NCBI GenBank assembly: GCA_963969345.1
Contig: OZ017769.1
Span: forward strand, 8,621,725 to 8,685,724
Reading direction: 5' to 3'
Source: Turbatrix aceti
Lineage: Eukaryota > Nematoda > Chromadorea > Rhabditida > Panagrolaimidae
DNA: 64,000 nucleotides
Shown here: positions 1 to 13,220 of the stretch, piece by piece
Numbering within the stretch: position 1 is the first letter of the stretch
Layout: each line of letters begins with the position of its first letter
The notes under the pieces: generated by a model
What the model saw: only the letters and a program-made list of their open reading frames with translations
The model's database searches: none
Told to the model about the DNA's origin: nothing
Program-made: the position numbers and the translations under genes

Positions 1-1550
1 TCAAAAACTCGGCTGTCGTAGTGAAACACTTGTCAGTGAACTTGACCTCCTCCGACCTCATTGTCACTTTCCGCAGCGAGAAAAACCAAAAAAGTGGCAA
101 TCTGGTTTTGTCTGGCTGGCAATTGTGGCATGCAAAAAGCACCGGATGTCATATGTTTTAAGGACCCTATACAAAAAAAGCATGAAATATGATGCAGTAA
201 AGTGCTCGGTAAATCCCTGCTGAATGAGTTCAACGTCCAACGTTAGTCACTTCTCGAGAGTCAGATTTCCCGGCGTACCGCATAATTTTTTCACCCCATT
301 ACGGGTCAATGTAGTCTGAAGACACCTGTTTCACGCCAGCATGTTATTAGTTGGATCGGAAATAAGCAAGAAAGGTGCTTTTTGTTTTTTTAATGGACAA
401 ACCATAAAAATTGTGATTCTGGATTTACAAAGCCTAAATGCCCCCTATTGTTGTCCAACACCCCCCTAAAAGCCTCTTTTGCATCGAGCCTTAAAAGGCT
501 GCCTTAAAGGGTTCGATGCTCATTCCCAGCCTAATATTTGCCTGCCGGCCAAAACACTTGCACAGACAGTGTCAGCCATACTTGACCCTTCTCACCCCCG
601 TGGCACCCGTAATCTAGCCAAACCGGGTAATAATAAAAGCAAAGATATCGCTTGCTGGCTCTGTTGTTTGCCTCTTACCGCGAGCCATGTCCAAGACCAA
701 GACCATGAAAGCATGAAAACAGTCTAACGTGCCCCAGCTGGTACAAAAATCAACAAACAAAACAAAACCCTCAAAAATACATACATATTTATTTCTCCAC
801 AGCCTAAAAAAAATTCTCTATTTTTTTTTGAAAGTCGGATAACTTCAAAAAAAAGCAGATGCATGTGGATCGGAATCGATGAAAGAAAGGTAGAAGGATT
901 AATTGAAATGATCCAGGCACTATTATACGCTAGGAGAGTAGCAATATTGCGTACAGATGGTCGAGGTTGGCGGCATGGATCAACGGTGACAAAAGAAAAT
1001 TAACGGAGCTCGCTGAGGATGAGAAGAGTCAAGGTATCCAAGTGGCTATCCTATCCATGGCACTTAAGATGCATCGGATCATCCTTTTTTTCCCGACGAA
1101 TTGAATTGCATGCTTTTTTTCTGGGTTTTTTTGCATCTCTTTCATTTTTTTCAAAGCCTTCGTTGGCAATTAACTCTCGCGACTCTCGCGCAAAAGTTCA
1201 AGGCTAGCAAAATTGGACACTTATCGAGAACAAAAGCCTGCGTTTTGCTTTCAATTACTATTTCTACTCCTATTCCGTGTTTGTTATTGTGTGCGTGTAA
1301 CGACATGTTCGTTCGTTCCATGGATCAAAGCCGACCGACCGCCGGTCATTTTGTCCTGTCACCCCGGTTCTTGTAGTGTTGTTGCTTGTTTGATCAATGA
1401 CAATCTGACAATCAACCAAACAAGCAAACAGATCACTCGTAATTGCTGAACGAACGAACGGTGCCGGTGTCACCCGTGTTGTGTTGTCAGTCATGTTAGT
1501 TGTTCGCGCCCCTTCCATACAAAAATGAATGAATGATGAATCAACTTTTC

Positions 1551-1569
1551 CGCCGCCGCCGCCGCCGCC
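1551..1569. repeat. (CCG)n microsatellite
   Basis: About six uninterrupted CCG/GCC units in otherwise AT-rich DNA. No supported reading frame runs through it. Confidence 0.8.
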
Positions 1570-4500
1570 ATCACCGATGCCGCGTGTCCTCTCGTCTTCC
1601 TGTCTAGATGGGATACAACCGATAAGCGGGCAAGTAAATAACATAAAAAAGGGATAAAACAACGAGAACACGACATGCCATTACTATTACCATTACCGTT
1701 CGGTCTACCTGTTCACAACAAAAACCCGTTAATTGGGTTGTCAGAAGCTATGTTCGTTCAAGGTCCTTCTTTCTTTCTTTCTTTCTTTGATGGAGGCAGA
1801 AAAAAAAAGCAACGATGGCGCCTTGTTGAAACTTGCTATTCAACATTTTTACTGTTACAAAACGAAATAAAAAATCGTGCCAGCCGTCAATGTCTCAGAT
1901 TGACTGCCTTTTTGTCGGTTTAAAAAAATAAATCAAAGCCTCGCTCCAGACAGTTACCCGGCGTTATGGTACTACAAAAGATCCCTGGCCTTAACCTAAG
2001 ACGACTGGTGTTGACATGTGTAGACAGTCCCATTCGGAAATTAACGACGCTTAGCTCCTGTGCTTCTTATATGCCGAAAAGCAAGCGCGAAACAATTCTG
2101 TCCAAAATTACCGACAATTTTGGGTGGTTTTACGAGTATTTTTTGTCTTGCGCGCAGAACAGCGCATGTGGATGTGGATGCTCCTTTTGATGTCAGTCAA
2201 ACCATACGGAATTCTCCCGCGCAAGCAAGATGCCTTGCCTTTTGCCTCGCCGTCCCCGTCCGCTGCGCAGCGGATGGGTGAACAGCATTGTACCGGCGGC
2301 GCCATTGTCGTGCAAAAAGACGAATCGAATCAACACACACAAAAAAGTCATTGCTTGCGAGCGACAAAACGGAAATGTGTTACAAGCCTTGCGAAACCAA
2401 AGGACTCCGACTCCGAGAGAAGAACAGCCATATGGAATCAATTAAGCGTGGTCAAAGAGTCAAAGACCCCACAATTCGCCCAAACTTGTTCGTAATAGTT
2501 GTTTCTTTGTTCAAATTCCATTACATGTTTTTGTCGTCACCATCGTGCTAAACTTCCGCAACCGTTACTACAATGCAATTTTTTGTGCAGGTATGCTACC
2601 AAAGAAGGAACAAATTCGCGTACAGGTGCTAATTGTCCTACTCTTCTCTTTCTTCCCAGATTAGAAGGACTCCTACTGCGAGCAAAGCTGTCCAGGTTCT
2701 TCGTTCGTTCCCGCAGAGGGGACCTGGACCTTGCTGGCATTTTGAACAGTGAAACAAACCCTTTTATAAATAGTCGCTCTAGTGGCGATAATAGAAAGTT
2801 TCACATGCCCTGCAGACTAAAAACTCTTTCAAGCGAACATCCATCCTTTCACTAAACCAAACCACTCGACTGACCGTTTGCCTGCCTGACTGACCATTAC
2901 TATTTACGTATGTGTCAATGCCCAAAGTAGCCATAACGCAACAATTGGTCATTCAGACACTTCCCAGCCCCCATACCTGTAGAAAACGAAAAATCAACAC
3001 CTGTGCTTAAATCGACATGGATTGATTTCGGTCAAAAAAATTTTCAGGGATATTTTTGACATGTATACACCAAAAAATTTAAATAAATGCGGATATCATT
3101 GCATTTTTACGCCGTTTATGTCGTTCATCCGTATGGATGATGCGGAAGATCCATCAAAAGTCAGACAAGCGTTGCTGTGTCATAGAGTGACAGGAATCGC
3201 TGGAAGGAAGCTCCCAAAAACAGTGTGTGTGTGGGTGAGTCAGAGTCAGAGTCACTAGTCGCGCGGAAGGATGCGTGACCGAAGGGAGACAGGAGATGAT
3301 GATGCGCTTTCACACTTCCGAAGAGAATACAAGAACGAACATCGTAACATTGTCTGTCTGCTCGTTTGCATCTACATCTGCATCTGCTTGTCCTTCAGCC
3401 ATGGCACATTGCGTGTCAGAGCAAGGAGGACCTCTCAGTGGTTGCTGTGATTTTCAAATAAAATCCTTCTTCATTCGTTCCCACGCGCGCGTGCTATGCT
3501 GGGCCAACCGCATTAGCACGTCTCCCAAATGACCCCTTCCGGCCAAGAAATACATATAAAAAAAGTTGTTTGAAGACTTGTTTGTTCGTTTGGGACTACT
3601 ATGTAAACCCACATCTGCTTTAAAATTCAATCAAAGAAGGAAAAACTAAAAAAAAAACAGAGCAAATGCATGACAAAAAAAGCGGTTGCTTTGCTTCATG
3701 ACAGCCCAACACGCTTGGACGCTCTTGCCATGCTTTGAATTGACCCGCAAGACGCAAAACAAGATGACAAGAACAACTCAAACAAAAAATAAACAGAAGC
3801 CACGGCACCCCCTGCGGTTTTCTGGCTCTCGCCGATGGATGTATCAGTCAATCAAAAATAATGCGGTTCAGGCCGCGCGTCCGCCGCCAGTTTTCACCCC
3901 ATCCAATAAAGCTGCTAAAGTGGATGCTGTTTCAAAAAAAAAAATGATGCTAATAAAAAACATATACATTTGTGGTTGGCGCGTTCGAGTCAAAAAAAAA
4001 CAAAAAATGTGCAAAAAACCAACCTTGAATCTCTGTTCGAGATCGTAGAGACACCTGGATTGGCACCTAGCACTGAGGAGGTCGTCGACCGATGCCGTGG
4101 CAGCCCCGAGCAGGGTGACAGTTATACAGAATGCACAGAAGATCATCCGCAACATTGTTTTTCAACCCTTGGACAGACAAAAAAGGCTTATTGCATTTCT
4201 CAGATGAGATCGCTGGATCACTGAAAAGAAACTCCTGGTAAGTTTTCTGGTCAACCAACGCGATGGACGACGACGACGATAAAATAAAAATAGTAAAGGC
4301 ATCAAAGTATCCTCGGGGATATGTAATAAACCAGGAAAGTTTGAAAAAAAAACTGGAAGAAAGTATTTTATACATTTCATGTCTCGGGTAACGACTATGA
4401 TGATGAAGAGGAAGATGATGCTGCTGCTGACGGACGGCAGCCCATCACCACATGTCACAGTGATTCTGGGTTGTAAAAGTCACAGGGGAAAAGTAATGGA

Positions 4501-5239
4501 CACGGATATTATCTATTGCATAAGCGATATAAATATATGCATAAAAAATATTTATATGGAAAGCAACAACCACAGCCAGGGCAGGGCGGCGAAGGAAGTG
4601 GACAACAAGTTGCGCGGAAGTCGTAAATCAGGCGCGTCGAAGCCAGAGAAGGGTGACTATTGGGTGCCGAAACGGTTCACGGGGATGTAAGAAAGGATGG
4701 GATTGGAAACATGAGGAGAGAAGTACTCAACGGAAAGACGTTTTATGGCCCAGCGGTGATTTATTGGGGGTTGGATAAACAAACAAGCAAAGTTTAAAAA
4801 AACGTTCTTGAACAAAATATTTTTTTGTAGGTAAAAAAAAGTGCCTTCAAAGTGAAAAAATACAGATCGTACACCCCAAAAAAAATAGCAAATAAATGTG
4901 TATGTTAGTAAAAAGCGCGAAAATGATTGATAGCCGTCAAACAAACTGGGCACGTCCACGGAAGACGATCAGGCCCCGGTTGCATCCGTCCAGGCGAGTT
5001 GAGTCCGTTGCCATCAGTCAAGAAGAGCGCAAATGTGAAACACTCTCTCAATATGTTGTTGTTAATCTCCGCAATTGAACACATCCTATCGCGTAATATT
5101 TTCTATCCTACGCCTGGGCACAGAGAAGGATTTGCATCCGATTGGGGACAGAACAGGACAGGTGACAGGGTTGGGGGCATCAATATAGATAAAACCAAGA
5201 GATAAATACATCTACAGTTTACAGTCGAGATATTAGATA

Positions 5240-5470
5240 CGCCAATTTGTGGTCGTGGTCGTGGTCACGTCGTCGTCATCGTCGTGGTGGTGGTCATCTA
5301 CTACCCCCTCCGACGGATATGGGTGCGCTGGCTGCCGCTGCAGCCTCAGTCGCAGCCGGATGCCTGCCACCAGCTCAGCCCGACCGGTCGGTTCAGTCAA
5401 GGCGGAGCTGGCTGGGCGCTGATGGCGGCGACCAGGGTGGGGCGGGGCGGAGCAAACAGACGGAAAAGGA
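5240..5470. other. GC-rich island in AT-rich desert
   Basis: About 230 bp of GC-rich sequence with CGTCGT and GGTGGT runs and CAG/CTG-rich stretches, flanked by long AT-rich DNA. Both strands carry open frames (Ala/Pro-rich on plus), but I find no paired acceptor and donor and no family motif. It could be an unrecognised exon, a promoter or CpG-type element, or a conserved non-coding block. Confidence 0.4.
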
Positions 5471-6974
5471 GAGAGGAACACTTGAAATATATTTTTTATA
5501 CATATTTGGGAGAGTGAAAAGTGTTTGGATTTATTTATTTGGAAGCTGCTTTGCATATCCGGATTTATGTAAAACATAAAGTGTTAAAAAAGTGTGAAAA
5601 CTTTTTTTACACAAACCACAAAAATTATAAGAAAGCTAAAAACTCGAAATAGATTTGTATAATATAAAGCTGAAAATCAACTATGTAGGAGGGCCAATAA
5701 ATATTTTAAAAATGGCTGAATGATAACGTGCTCTTGCACAACATTGAAAAAATTCATTTTTAATTTATCATGAAATTCATCAATTTTTTTTTCGCCATAC
5801 TAGAATACATAGACGCATGTGTACATGACTATGCAACTATAATTATTAAAATTGGGAAAGCAGTTTTCAAAAAAAGTACAGCCTATTTTTTTATGATTCG
5901 CAGAACAGAAATTTCACATTTGAAAAAAAAGACAAAAAGTAGTTTCAAAAAGTTAGAAAAATAATATTTAAAATTTTTAAAGTTAATTCAAAGCATTTTA
6001 TATACATTTTTTTTGTTTTTTTTGAATACAAAAATTGTTTTCGCAATTTTCAGGAAAGTAAAGGCTTGAAAACTATTATAAAAAACAAGTAATCAATATT
6101 AAAAAAAATTCACGAAAATCAAAAAAAAACTATACAAAGTGCCTTAAGTAAATCTTACTCGTCAAAAAATACACACATCAACCTAGTATAGCCAATTATG
6201 ACTTCAAACTGATGTGCGGCGGCGATTAGAAAGCCTCCAACGACGGGCAGGAGCGAGCAACTAACAAGCAGTGCACGGCAATGAGCGCGGCATCCTCAGG
6301 GCAGCAGTGTAACTAAGTCTTTAACGACTTGCCTGGCTTCTCTTTGCCTCCAAAAAGTCCGTTTGTCATCTTTCCTCTTTTTTTGTGTACCGGCTAGTCG
6401 AGACATCAAAAAGGCGAAGCAGCAGCATGATGGAGCAATTACTTGACGTGTCGTGTCGGGCTTACGCCGTCGAACATTCCTGGGGGCTTAGTGCCCTCAA
6501 AGGCAAAGGCAACTGTCCTGTGGCCCTGTGGCGTGGCTCCGGATGCCCTAACGAGATGACTGACTACTGCCTACTGACCATCGTCCACCCTACCCTTTTT
6601 CAGATGCAGGGAGACGTCAAAAATTGTCCAAACACGCAAGACAACAAAAGTGCCCGTCGCTAAGCGGGGGGTGGGGTGGCCGTCGAATTAGCGCTCAAAT
6701 TGGCGTGTCAAGGCAGCCGGACATTGTTGAGCTGGGTGGGTTGACACATGACAAAATAACTACAAATACGAAACAACAAAACAAACAAAAACTTGATAAT
6801 GCCTTCTTTGATAGATGATGGTGGTACAAAAAATGCCAACGGCGCTAATGTGGCGCGAAGTCGTCGGAATGCCGTTGCTTAGCTTAGTCGGCACAAGAAA
6901 ACAAAGATACAAATAAATAAAATAAACAATGTTGTGGAAAAAGTAATACAACAGTCATGGGAGCAAAAAAATAA

Positions 6975-7310
6975 TGCTCACTGAAACAACGAAATACGAT
7001 ACTTTTTTTTAAATCAAAAATATCGTAATACAAAAAAAAACTGTTTCAGCACTGACAAAATTGACTGGAAAAAACGAATATTACAAATTTTGTAAAAAAA
7101 AATTTACAAAAAACAAAAAAATGTAAATATTAAAAAAAATTTTTTCAAATAATTTTTTTTCAGTGAGTGGTGTGTTTTCGTTCCAAGACCTAATTTATAC
7201 CGCACAAAATAATTTTACAACCCAAAAAAATTATGCATTCAAAATACGATACTTTTTTAAAATCAAAAAATATCGTAATTCAAAAAACAGTGCGCGTTTT
7301 CGTCCCAAGA
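6975..7310. repeat. Diverged direct repeat with a small insertion in one copy
   Basis: A segment beginning AAATACGATACTTTTTT and reading on to TCGT(T/C)CCAAGACC occurs twice, from about 6991 and from about 7241. The first copy carries about 130 extra bp between TATCGTAATAC and the GTTTTCGT segment. The extra DNA is bounded by CACTGA near 7049 and TCAGTGAG near 7167, short inverted ends like those of a MITE. The second copy then resembles the unfilled state. Calling it a MITE is inference, because no clear target-site duplication was found. Confidence 0.45.
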
Positions 7311-9487
7311 CCGAATTTATGCTACGCTAATGAATTTATAAGTCCGATACCTGGGCTATAAATTAGCATAAATCAACAATTGTACCCCAAAGATTCTTCC
7401 AACGTCGGCACAAATTTGAGCAAACAAAAAAACTAAAAAATTGCGAACAGATAAATGGGATTACACCAGCAAAGTGGATGCGATGCGCGAACGAACCAAC
7501 AAGGGAGATGGAAGGGGTACGAAAGGGAACATTTGTGTAGACTCGAGATTTGCATAATTCTTGGTGCCGCGCAATATCCTACAAAGTGCCTCGCTAACAG
7601 TGCGAGCATTCAGTCTCTTGTTCCCTATTTGGCCAACGGATTACTCGGCGTGTAAGAGGGTGCCAAGCGAGGCTGATGTGGGGCGGTTTAGTCCTACTTA
7701 GGTATTCACTACTTTGCTCTTTTTTTCTTGAAAAGAGCAAGAGCAGGAGATTACCCCGATATTGGTGTCGTCTCGACGCTAATGCTAATGTAAAGTGGGT
7801 AGACATGCGCGCAAGAAGGGAAAGGGATAATTGAAGTGGTTCCGACCGACAGGTGACAATTCCAGGGGTTGTTGGCACTTTTCAAACCCCCTCAAGATTT
7901 GTACCCAACGATGTTTTTCAGGTCAAAAGTAAACTTTGTGACAGCTCAATCAGGCCAGAGGCATCCATTACAGTTGGCATTGTTTTTGTTTGGTCTATTT
8001 ATAAAAGTTGGCAGTTGCCGCGCACGCTAACGCATTCGCCATTAGCCGGAGTCCCCAGGGGCGATAAGCGGGGCGCAAGCCTTGGCATTGGGCCTGCAGC
8101 AGACCGTCTAATTGTCTTTTTTTTCACCTTGGTGGCAGATTTACGATCCAGGTTGATGCGCGGCAATGCTGGGTGCTTTAATGACTGCCGCCGGTAGTGG
8201 AAATGGATTAAAAGTAAAAAGTGGCAGTACAGGTAAATCAAAAAGTAAAAATGAGAAACAATTTTTAAAAGGGCCCTTAAATAAAAAAAATAATTTCTGT
8301 TTCAAATTTAAATTGTATTTCATTTCATTTCCTTAAAAAATCTTAAATCAAAATTTTTTTGACAAAATCATTAGAAATGATTGAAATTGAGAATTCGAAA
8401 AGACGAATTCGAGTCGCAAACCATGCTTTTGGGCACGACGTTGTTGAAACTTCGGAACGTCAGCTGACAATATTTCACAAAACCTGAACGAAATAAAACT
8501 TACAGATTTTCGTTTTCACCTAAAATACATAGGTGAAAAGTAGCAATTCCTCGTGATATCCAGCGACGGTTTGGTACGGAGGTATCCTGAAATGAGCATC
8601 AATGAAAAACACTATAAAACAAATAAACACAAATAAAGTACAAAAAATCTAAAAAATAGAAAAAAATGAGAAAATCATGTGAAAACGGCAAAAAAATACA
8701 TCATTCAACATATTTGTTTGTTCGCGCCAAAAGACAGGCGGTCAAGGAACACGGTAATTCGATACATATTACAAAAAAATTACCGTAACTACGAGCATTA
8801 TAAAAAGGCACACAATAAAAAAGCACCTAAAATTTTTTTTCGCCAAAACAGGCAAGTGGCAGTAATACGGTCGTATTTATACGCAAAAGATTACGAGAAA
8901 ATTACGATCGCTGTGACTTGGCACATATTGCCAAGTCGACGTAAAACTCCGGCAAACAATTTTTGGTTTTCTGTGTTTATCTGCACTCCCTGCACTTTCC
9001 ATTGTGTATGCGTGTTTTGCTAGAACGACGGTTCTATTTTACATTAGCGATAACGCCGCTTATTAGTCAGAAGTAAACTGCAGAATGTTTGGTTTTGTAC
9101 CTTTTTTTGAGGTATGCAATTGATCTCTGCCCTTGCGAAAGGTTTAGTGACCCTTTCGTACTTTGAATTTTGCGTTTTCAATTTTCATGAGATCAAATTT
9201 TGCAACTTTTCGCATGCTTTAGTTTTTTACTTATTTCGGTTTTGCAATTTATATTTGAAAAACCAAAATTAGTAAACATCTAAATCATGAAAAAAGTTGC
9301 AAACTTTGATCTTGTGAAAATGGTACAAAATTCGGAGTGGTCTCACTGAACTCTTCCAAAAGTGGTTGAGAAATATAAATTTTGGAATGCTTTGGATTTT
9401 CCATAGCAAAAAATTGCTGAATATTTTATCGTGCATCAGATTGTCATTTAGAAGCCAGTCTACGACATGATTTAGTTTCGACGGATC

Positions 9488-9572
9488 AACGATTTTGCGA
9501 AAACCAATGCTTTGTTTCCAAGTTGTGAGATACCATGGGTAGAGCTTAAATCTGGGATACCAGATTTTTCTG
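9488..9572 (+). repeat. Inverted repeat arm, left flank of the UGT gene
   Basis: About 85 bp here are closely matched in reverse complement at 13131-13220, including GTGAGATACCATGGGTAGA and AAATCTGGGATACCAGAT. The two arms bracket the whole UGT gene and its nearby repeat debris. They may be two independent insertions of one repeat in opposite orientation, or the ends of a composite segment. Confidence 0.7.
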
Positions 9573-9601
9573 ATGCCGAATTCTCCGTCGCGCACGCGCG
9601 C

Positions 9602-9943
9602 CAGTGTTGTCGGTTCTGAAAATTTTTCGGGTTCCCGAACCGAATTGCAACCGGAACTTTTCAAACCGCGTGCGAAACAAAATTTGAAGGATTTTCGTGT
9701 CAAAAGTGTTCAAAAACAAAAAAACATTATTTGAATAGGAACTTATAACCGATTTCTATGCGCTTTTTTTCACTCTGAGAGCTCGTTTTTGCCGTAATTT
9801 GAACTCATGTTTAAAATCCGGCAATTCGAGTTCCTGAAACCGGAACCGAAAATATTTTTTCGAGTACTCGGAACCGGAACTGAAAATTAATTTTTCGTTT
9901 ACCTGGAACAGACTGTTTCCGGTTAGGATACCCGACAACACTG
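9602..9943. mobile_element. Small hAT-like non-autonomous element
   Basis: A 342-bp segment bounded by a perfect 12-bp inverted terminal repeat, CAGTGTTGTCGG at the left and its complement at the right. The interior is rich in CCGGAAC, GAACCG and TTTTTCGG motifs and encodes nothing recognisable. CAGTG ends are typical of hAT-superfamily elements, but the 8 bp next to each end do not match, so no target duplication confirms it. A right-end fragment with the same AAAATTAATTTTTCG and CCCGACAACACTG occurs near 12805-12853. Confidence 0.55.
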
Positions 9944-9981
9944 CTGATATTCTAAATATTAAATAAACGGCATTATTTCTA

Positions 9982-9987
9982 TTTATT
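9982..9987 (-). terminator. Poly(A) signal of the UGT gene
   Basis: AATAAA on the minus strand about 20 bp past the UGT stop codon, in a suitable position to direct cleavage and polyadenylation. Confidence 0.6.
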
Positions 9988-10005
9988 ATCAGTTTTATCA
10001 GTACA

Positions 10006-12210
10006 TCACAAATTTTTTTTGCCTACATCCCGTGATTTGAGCAAGCCCAACGAAAACGACAAAACAAGCTTCAACAAATAAACAACACCAATTACAACGA
10101 TAATGACGATGGCACCGGCTGCCGCGTAAACATCCAAGTTTTCTTGGACAATGTAGCTGAGATCCACGGAAGCAGGTAGAAGTTCAGGGAAGCGTCCTCC
10201 GTTTGCCATGGCAAATTCGACGTTCTTGACGAGCAACTCTTCGGGAGAGAACGGACGTGTCGCCAGAATGCGCTGAATGCGCTGGGCGCTCTTGCTGAAG
10301 TTGTCGTTTTTGAGGATCTCGTTGATCTGGGCTTGAACGAGTTTCGACGTTTTCCCCAGAGCCACCCGGTCGATGGCAAGTCCCCAGCCGTTGCGCTGAA
10401 TGACCTGCGCATTGCGCTGCTGGTCATACATGAGCGGCAGGAGGAGAACGGGCTTGCCGGCGATGGCGACCTCGATGAGGCTGTTATACCCGCCGTGTGT
10501 GATGAACAGCTTGAGGCGACTGTCTTTTAGCAAAGTCGGTTGGGGCACCCAGTGCGTTATGTGCACGTTGGAGTAACTCGCTGCCAGGGCGGCTCCCTCA
10601 GTATCTTCCGCATCAAATCTGACAATGAATTGATAGTCGGAGAAGACTGCGAATGATTCCAAAAGGTGTTTTTTGACTTCATAAGGCATATAAGCGGTAT
10701 TGGCATTAGAACCCATGCTGAAAAAGATAAAACCTTTTTTTCCCTTGGCAATGATGGTTTCCAATTCTGGAGATAAGGAGTTTGTGACAGAAGCGTTGAT
10801 GCCAAGGCCGCCAATATTGATAACATTATCCGTCGTTGGTCTCGGAAAATCAATGAATTCCGTTGCCGAAACAAAAATAAACGGTGTGTGATGAAGGATC
10901 CACGATTTCACATCTCCAAACTGCGGATCGAGATAGTTTCTGTATAAATCGTCAACCAATCCATAAGCAACTTGAAAGTTTTTATGTTTGAAATGTTCGT
11001 ATGCGTTTCTGACTCTTTGAAAAAAAGTCATTTTGTCTGGTAGTGCAACGTCGATTTGAGAAGGGATATATCCCGTTGGCCATGGAATACTAAAGAGTTC
11101 AGCAATGTGGTGGGACAGCGGGCAACTGTTGATTAGAAAGTGGACTGGAATGCCTAGGTACTTTCCTAGCGCACTTCCGCACGGGAAAAGTTGTTCAACA
11201 AAAATAGCATCGAATTTCGCTTCTTTGAGATCTTCTATCTCCTTTCTGCTCGTTTTTATTCCTTCTGAAATGGATTTATAGATTAACAATCACGATAAAG
11301 CCACAGTCTCGATTGGAAAATAGTTTTTGGATGGTTTTTAGGAAATTTTTCGTGTTTTCTGTTTTATTATAATTTTTTGGAGTTTTATCAACTTTTAGTA
11401 AATGTACAATGCACCAGAAGTTGTTTAACGACACAAAAATTTTGAAAAACGTTGACGAATATATTTTTTGATCCCGGATTATAACGGATATATCAGTTTT
11501 TCACTATCAACTTTTTTTGATGCATCAATCTGTCTCATTGGGTACAAAGGTTTCGAGGGTGTAGAATCAATCTGCTTCACCGTTTGTGAGTTATAAAAAA
11601 ATTCCTAATTATTGATTGATTACTGATTTTTTGATATCACCATTAAATTCGCCGTCAGTGATAACCCCCAGTGCCACACTAGCATCTACAATAATAAAAC
11701 AGAAAACACGCGAAAAGACCTAAAAACCATCGAAACTGTTTTCCAGTCGAGCCCATCGTGCAATGTACGTTAATTGATACTTACGTGCACAAGATTTTAA
11801 TGTTGCTTCGATCCAGGCATCGGAGGGGAATTGAAGAATGTCTTTGATGCTTTCCGGTCTGAAAGCCTTGTCCAAAACACGTTTCTGGTATTCCGAATAT
11901 TGGCTTTGTCGAGATTGCACAACATTGCCCAATGGTACAATTCTGGCGTGCTTGGTATTTTTAAACGAGAACGAGGGAATGGTGTGTTCGAGACTGATAA
12001 GGGTCTGAAAATCTGTCATATTTCAAATACCCCAAATCCGAGACTTACCACATTGTGACCGGCTTCGGCAAGGGCATCGGCAATTCTGCCATTGCTGATC
12101 ATGTGACTTTTCGAATTTGTTACTTGAAAAACAGCAAAGTTATAACACCAGCCGGCATCAGAAATAACTATGAAAAATAACAGTACAGAGAACCAATACC
12201 TGGTTAGCAT
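10006..12210 (-). CDS. UDP-glycosyltransferase (UGT, GT1 family), 3 exons
   Basis: Transfers a sugar from a UDP-sugar to small lipophilic acceptors, with the catalytic part in the ER lumen. Exons on minus: 12210-12049, 12004-11785 and 11264-10006, giving 546 aa with all phases in register (introns 44 bp and 520 bp). The N-terminus is a signal peptide (about residues 1-22). A likely catalytic His follows in SKSHMISNGR (H36). The WVPQ element and the UGT donor signature (FITHGGYNSL through MYDQQRNA, about residues 381-427) are intact. A C-terminal membrane segment (about 508-529) leads to a short cytosolic tail ending KKNL, a KKxx ER-retrieval signal. Length and order match animal UGTs, so the gene looks functional. 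The start is the first ATG before the signal peptide; an upstream in-frame GTG was not used. The acceptor substrate cannot be told from sequence. Confidence 0.93.
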
Positions 12211-12771
12211 CTTGTTCACGAATTAACCAACCGAAACTGACTGTTGATCATTCGCAAAACAAAAAGAACAAATGTCGGCAGTTTTTCTGTCAAAGGTTCA
12301 ATTGCACAAGATAGGTGTTGGGGAGGTTCGTTGCGCACCGCGTGCACACGAGTCCTCTCGCCAAGAATGTTGATAATGCGTGCACGCATCAGACATCACG
12401 CATCAGGCCTGATATCAGGCAACTCTGCGTTTGTTACTCTACTTTCTGTTATGTCTGCTTTCACATAAGAGGAAGGGGAAAACACTGACCTCTTTAATTT
12501 TGTAATGAGTAATTATGTACGAGTAAGAGTAATAAAGTAAAGTAAAGTATTTAAAGTAAAGATCACGTGCAATCCAGATCAGATCACAGATAATTGAGAT
12601 CACATCACTAGAAATTTTAAATTTTGCAACTTCAAACACGTCCGCATTGCTGGTTTTTCGAAGAATACGATAGTTCTCAACAAAAAATAATTTATTTTTC
12701 ACTTTTCGCGTCGAAATGAGTGTTCTCGGGAACCTAAACCCTAAATTCCGAGATTCTTGGGTTTTGTCGAG

Positions 12772-12798
12772 TCAGATCAGATCAGATCAGATCAGATC
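12772..12798. repeat. (TCAGA)n tandem repeat
   Basis: Five to six units of a TCAGA/GATCA pentamer, next to a fragment of the hAT-like element. Looser GATCA-containing units occur at about 12575-12605. Confidence 0.8.
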
Positions 12799-12804
12799 GC
12801 AGAT

Positions 12805-12853
12805 AATCCCCGAAACCGAAACCGAAAATTAATTTTTCGGGTACCCGACAACA
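12805..12853. mobile_element. Fragment of the hAT-like element
   Basis: Carries the right-end sequence shared with the copy at 9602-9943, including AAAATTAATTTTTCGG and a terminal CCCGACAACACTG. No matching left end is present, so this is a truncated copy. Confidence 0.5.
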
Positions 12854-13130
12854 CTGCCCAAACCTAACAAAATCTGGCTTCAGGGCATTTTTCAAATGTG
12901 CTGCTACGTGCGTGCGCATTACTTTTTCGACCAATGTGAAAAAGACGGGCTACAAGATTTTAATCTTCAGTACAAAAGGGTCAGTACAAAACGGAACTTT
13001 TTTTATAATTACCAGAAGCCATAAAGCAACGTTAATAACCAAAAATCAATAATTATTGGAAACCCAGATGTTTTTTAAAAAATCTGAGTACGCCAATCGG
13101 TTTTTCGTGCAAGAAAAATCAGGGGTCCGG

Positions 13131-13220
13131 CATCAGAAATATCTGGTATCCCAGATTTAAATTCTACCCATGGTATCTCACAACTTGGACACAAAACATT
13201 GGTTGTGGCAAAATCGTTGT
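13131..13220 (-). repeat. Inverted repeat arm, right flank of the UGT gene
   Basis: Reverse complement of 9488-9572 with scattered mismatches; shared blocks include TGGTATCCCAGATTTAA and CTACCCATGGTATCTCACAA. Non-coding. Confidence 0.7.

Larger units (their letters stand above)
1..9487. other. Gene-poor AT-rich region
   Basis: I see no exon with convincing splice signals and protein-like sequence in this stretch. Open frames are short, low in complexity, and lack family motifs. It holds microsatellites, a GC-rich patch near 5240-5470 and a nested repeat near 6975-7310, both described separately. Poly-A runs predominate on the plus strand from about 3.6 kb to 9 kb, the reverse of the T-rich plus strand at 52.7-63.4 kb. 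It may be intergenic, or a long intron or regulatory domain of a gene off the left edge; the sequence alone does not decide. Confidence 0.6.
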
